A DNA stretch of 5,004 bases from Pseudomonadota bacterium (lineage in GTDB: Bacteria; Pseudomonadota; Gammaproteobacteria; Steroidobacterales; GCA-2729495), in contig JAUPLK010000149.1 of NCBI GenBank assembly GCA_030836925.1, positions 1 through 5,004 of the forward strand, read 5' to 3'. This document shows positions 4,913 through 5,004 of the stretch, piece by piece; position 1 is the stretch's first letter; each line of letters starts with the position of its first letter. The notes under the pieces are model-generated. The model searched no databases and had not been told where the DNA came from. It saw only the letters and a program-made list of their open reading frames with translations. Made by a program: the position numbers and the translations under genes.

Positions 4913-5004
4913 ATGGCACGACAATTTGCACAGATCGACGACGCCCTGGCAGCCTGGATCCGCCAGCAGCAGATGTTTTTCGTCGCCACGGCGCCACTGT
5001 CGAC
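4913..5004 (+). CDS. Pyridoxamine 5'-phosphate oxidase-like flavoprotein, N-terminus only
   Basis: Only 30 codons lie in the window before the right edge. The peptide starts MARQFAQIDDALAAWIRQQQ and continues MFFVATAPLS. This is the N-terminal pattern of a PNPOX-like split-barrel family: a short helix 'IDD-L-AWI--Q', then the first strand 'FFVATAPLS', normally followed by a 'GHVNLSPKG'-like segment. Members bind FMN or a related cofactor, but most have no assigned substrate. It is probably not the vitamin B6 enzyme PdxH itself, whose N-terminus differs. The start ATG 4913 has a GGAA (4901-4904) 8 nt upstream. It sits 15 bp after the vapC stop, so it may be transcribed from the TA operon as well as from any promoter of its own. 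Confidence 0.7.
   Translation, partial: MARQFAQIDDALAAWIRQQQMFFVATAPLS

Noticed and set aside
4999..5004. GTCGAC at the extreme right end, suggesting a cloning boundary
   Set aside because: It continues the flavoprotein reading frame naturally, and a six-base site at the edge is easily chance.

Overview
The window comes from a GC-rich bacterial chromosome. Nearly every gene has a recognisable proteobacterial family relative, and gamma- or betaproteobacteria are the best guess. That assignment is an inference from base composition and gene content (zwf, gnd, NnrS, a YcbL/GloC hydrolase), because there is no rRNA or other lineage marker here. Genes are packed tightly, and three adjacent pairs overlap by exactly four bases (GTGA, ATGA, TTGA).

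Left part (1-2087, minus strand): an oxidative pentose-phosphate pair read gnd then zwf. gnd is the short-form 6-phosphogluconate dehydrogenase. zwf is glucose-6-phosphate dehydrogenase and runs off the left edge, so its C-terminus is missing. Together they catalyse the two dehydrogenase steps from glucose-6-phosphate to ribulose-5-phosphate. The lactonase between those steps is not in the window.

Middle (2088-4108): a 159-bp divergent intergenic region separates gnd from a plus-strand pair. This pair is an NnrS-family polytopic membrane protein (nitrosative-stress associated) overlapping a GloC/YcbL-type glyoxalase II hydrolase. Both are plausibly involved in dealing with reactive small molecules.

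Right part (4109-5004, plus strand): a 148-bp intergenic region leads into a type II toxin-antitoxin operon. The antitoxin is Phd/YefM-like and the toxin is a VapC-like PIN-domain RNase. A PNPOX-like flavoprotein gene follows 15 bp later and is cut off by the right edge. The main find is the antitoxin control region. Two 12-bp palindromic boxes (AAATG-NN-CATTT) lie 21 bp apart centre to centre. They bracket the -10 hexamer of a good sigma70-type promoter, whose predicted start site coincides with the antitoxin ATG. The reading is an autorepressed operon with a leaderless transcript. A weaker version of the leaderless arrangement is seen at nnrS. No insertion sequence, CRISPR array, tRNA or rRNA was seen.
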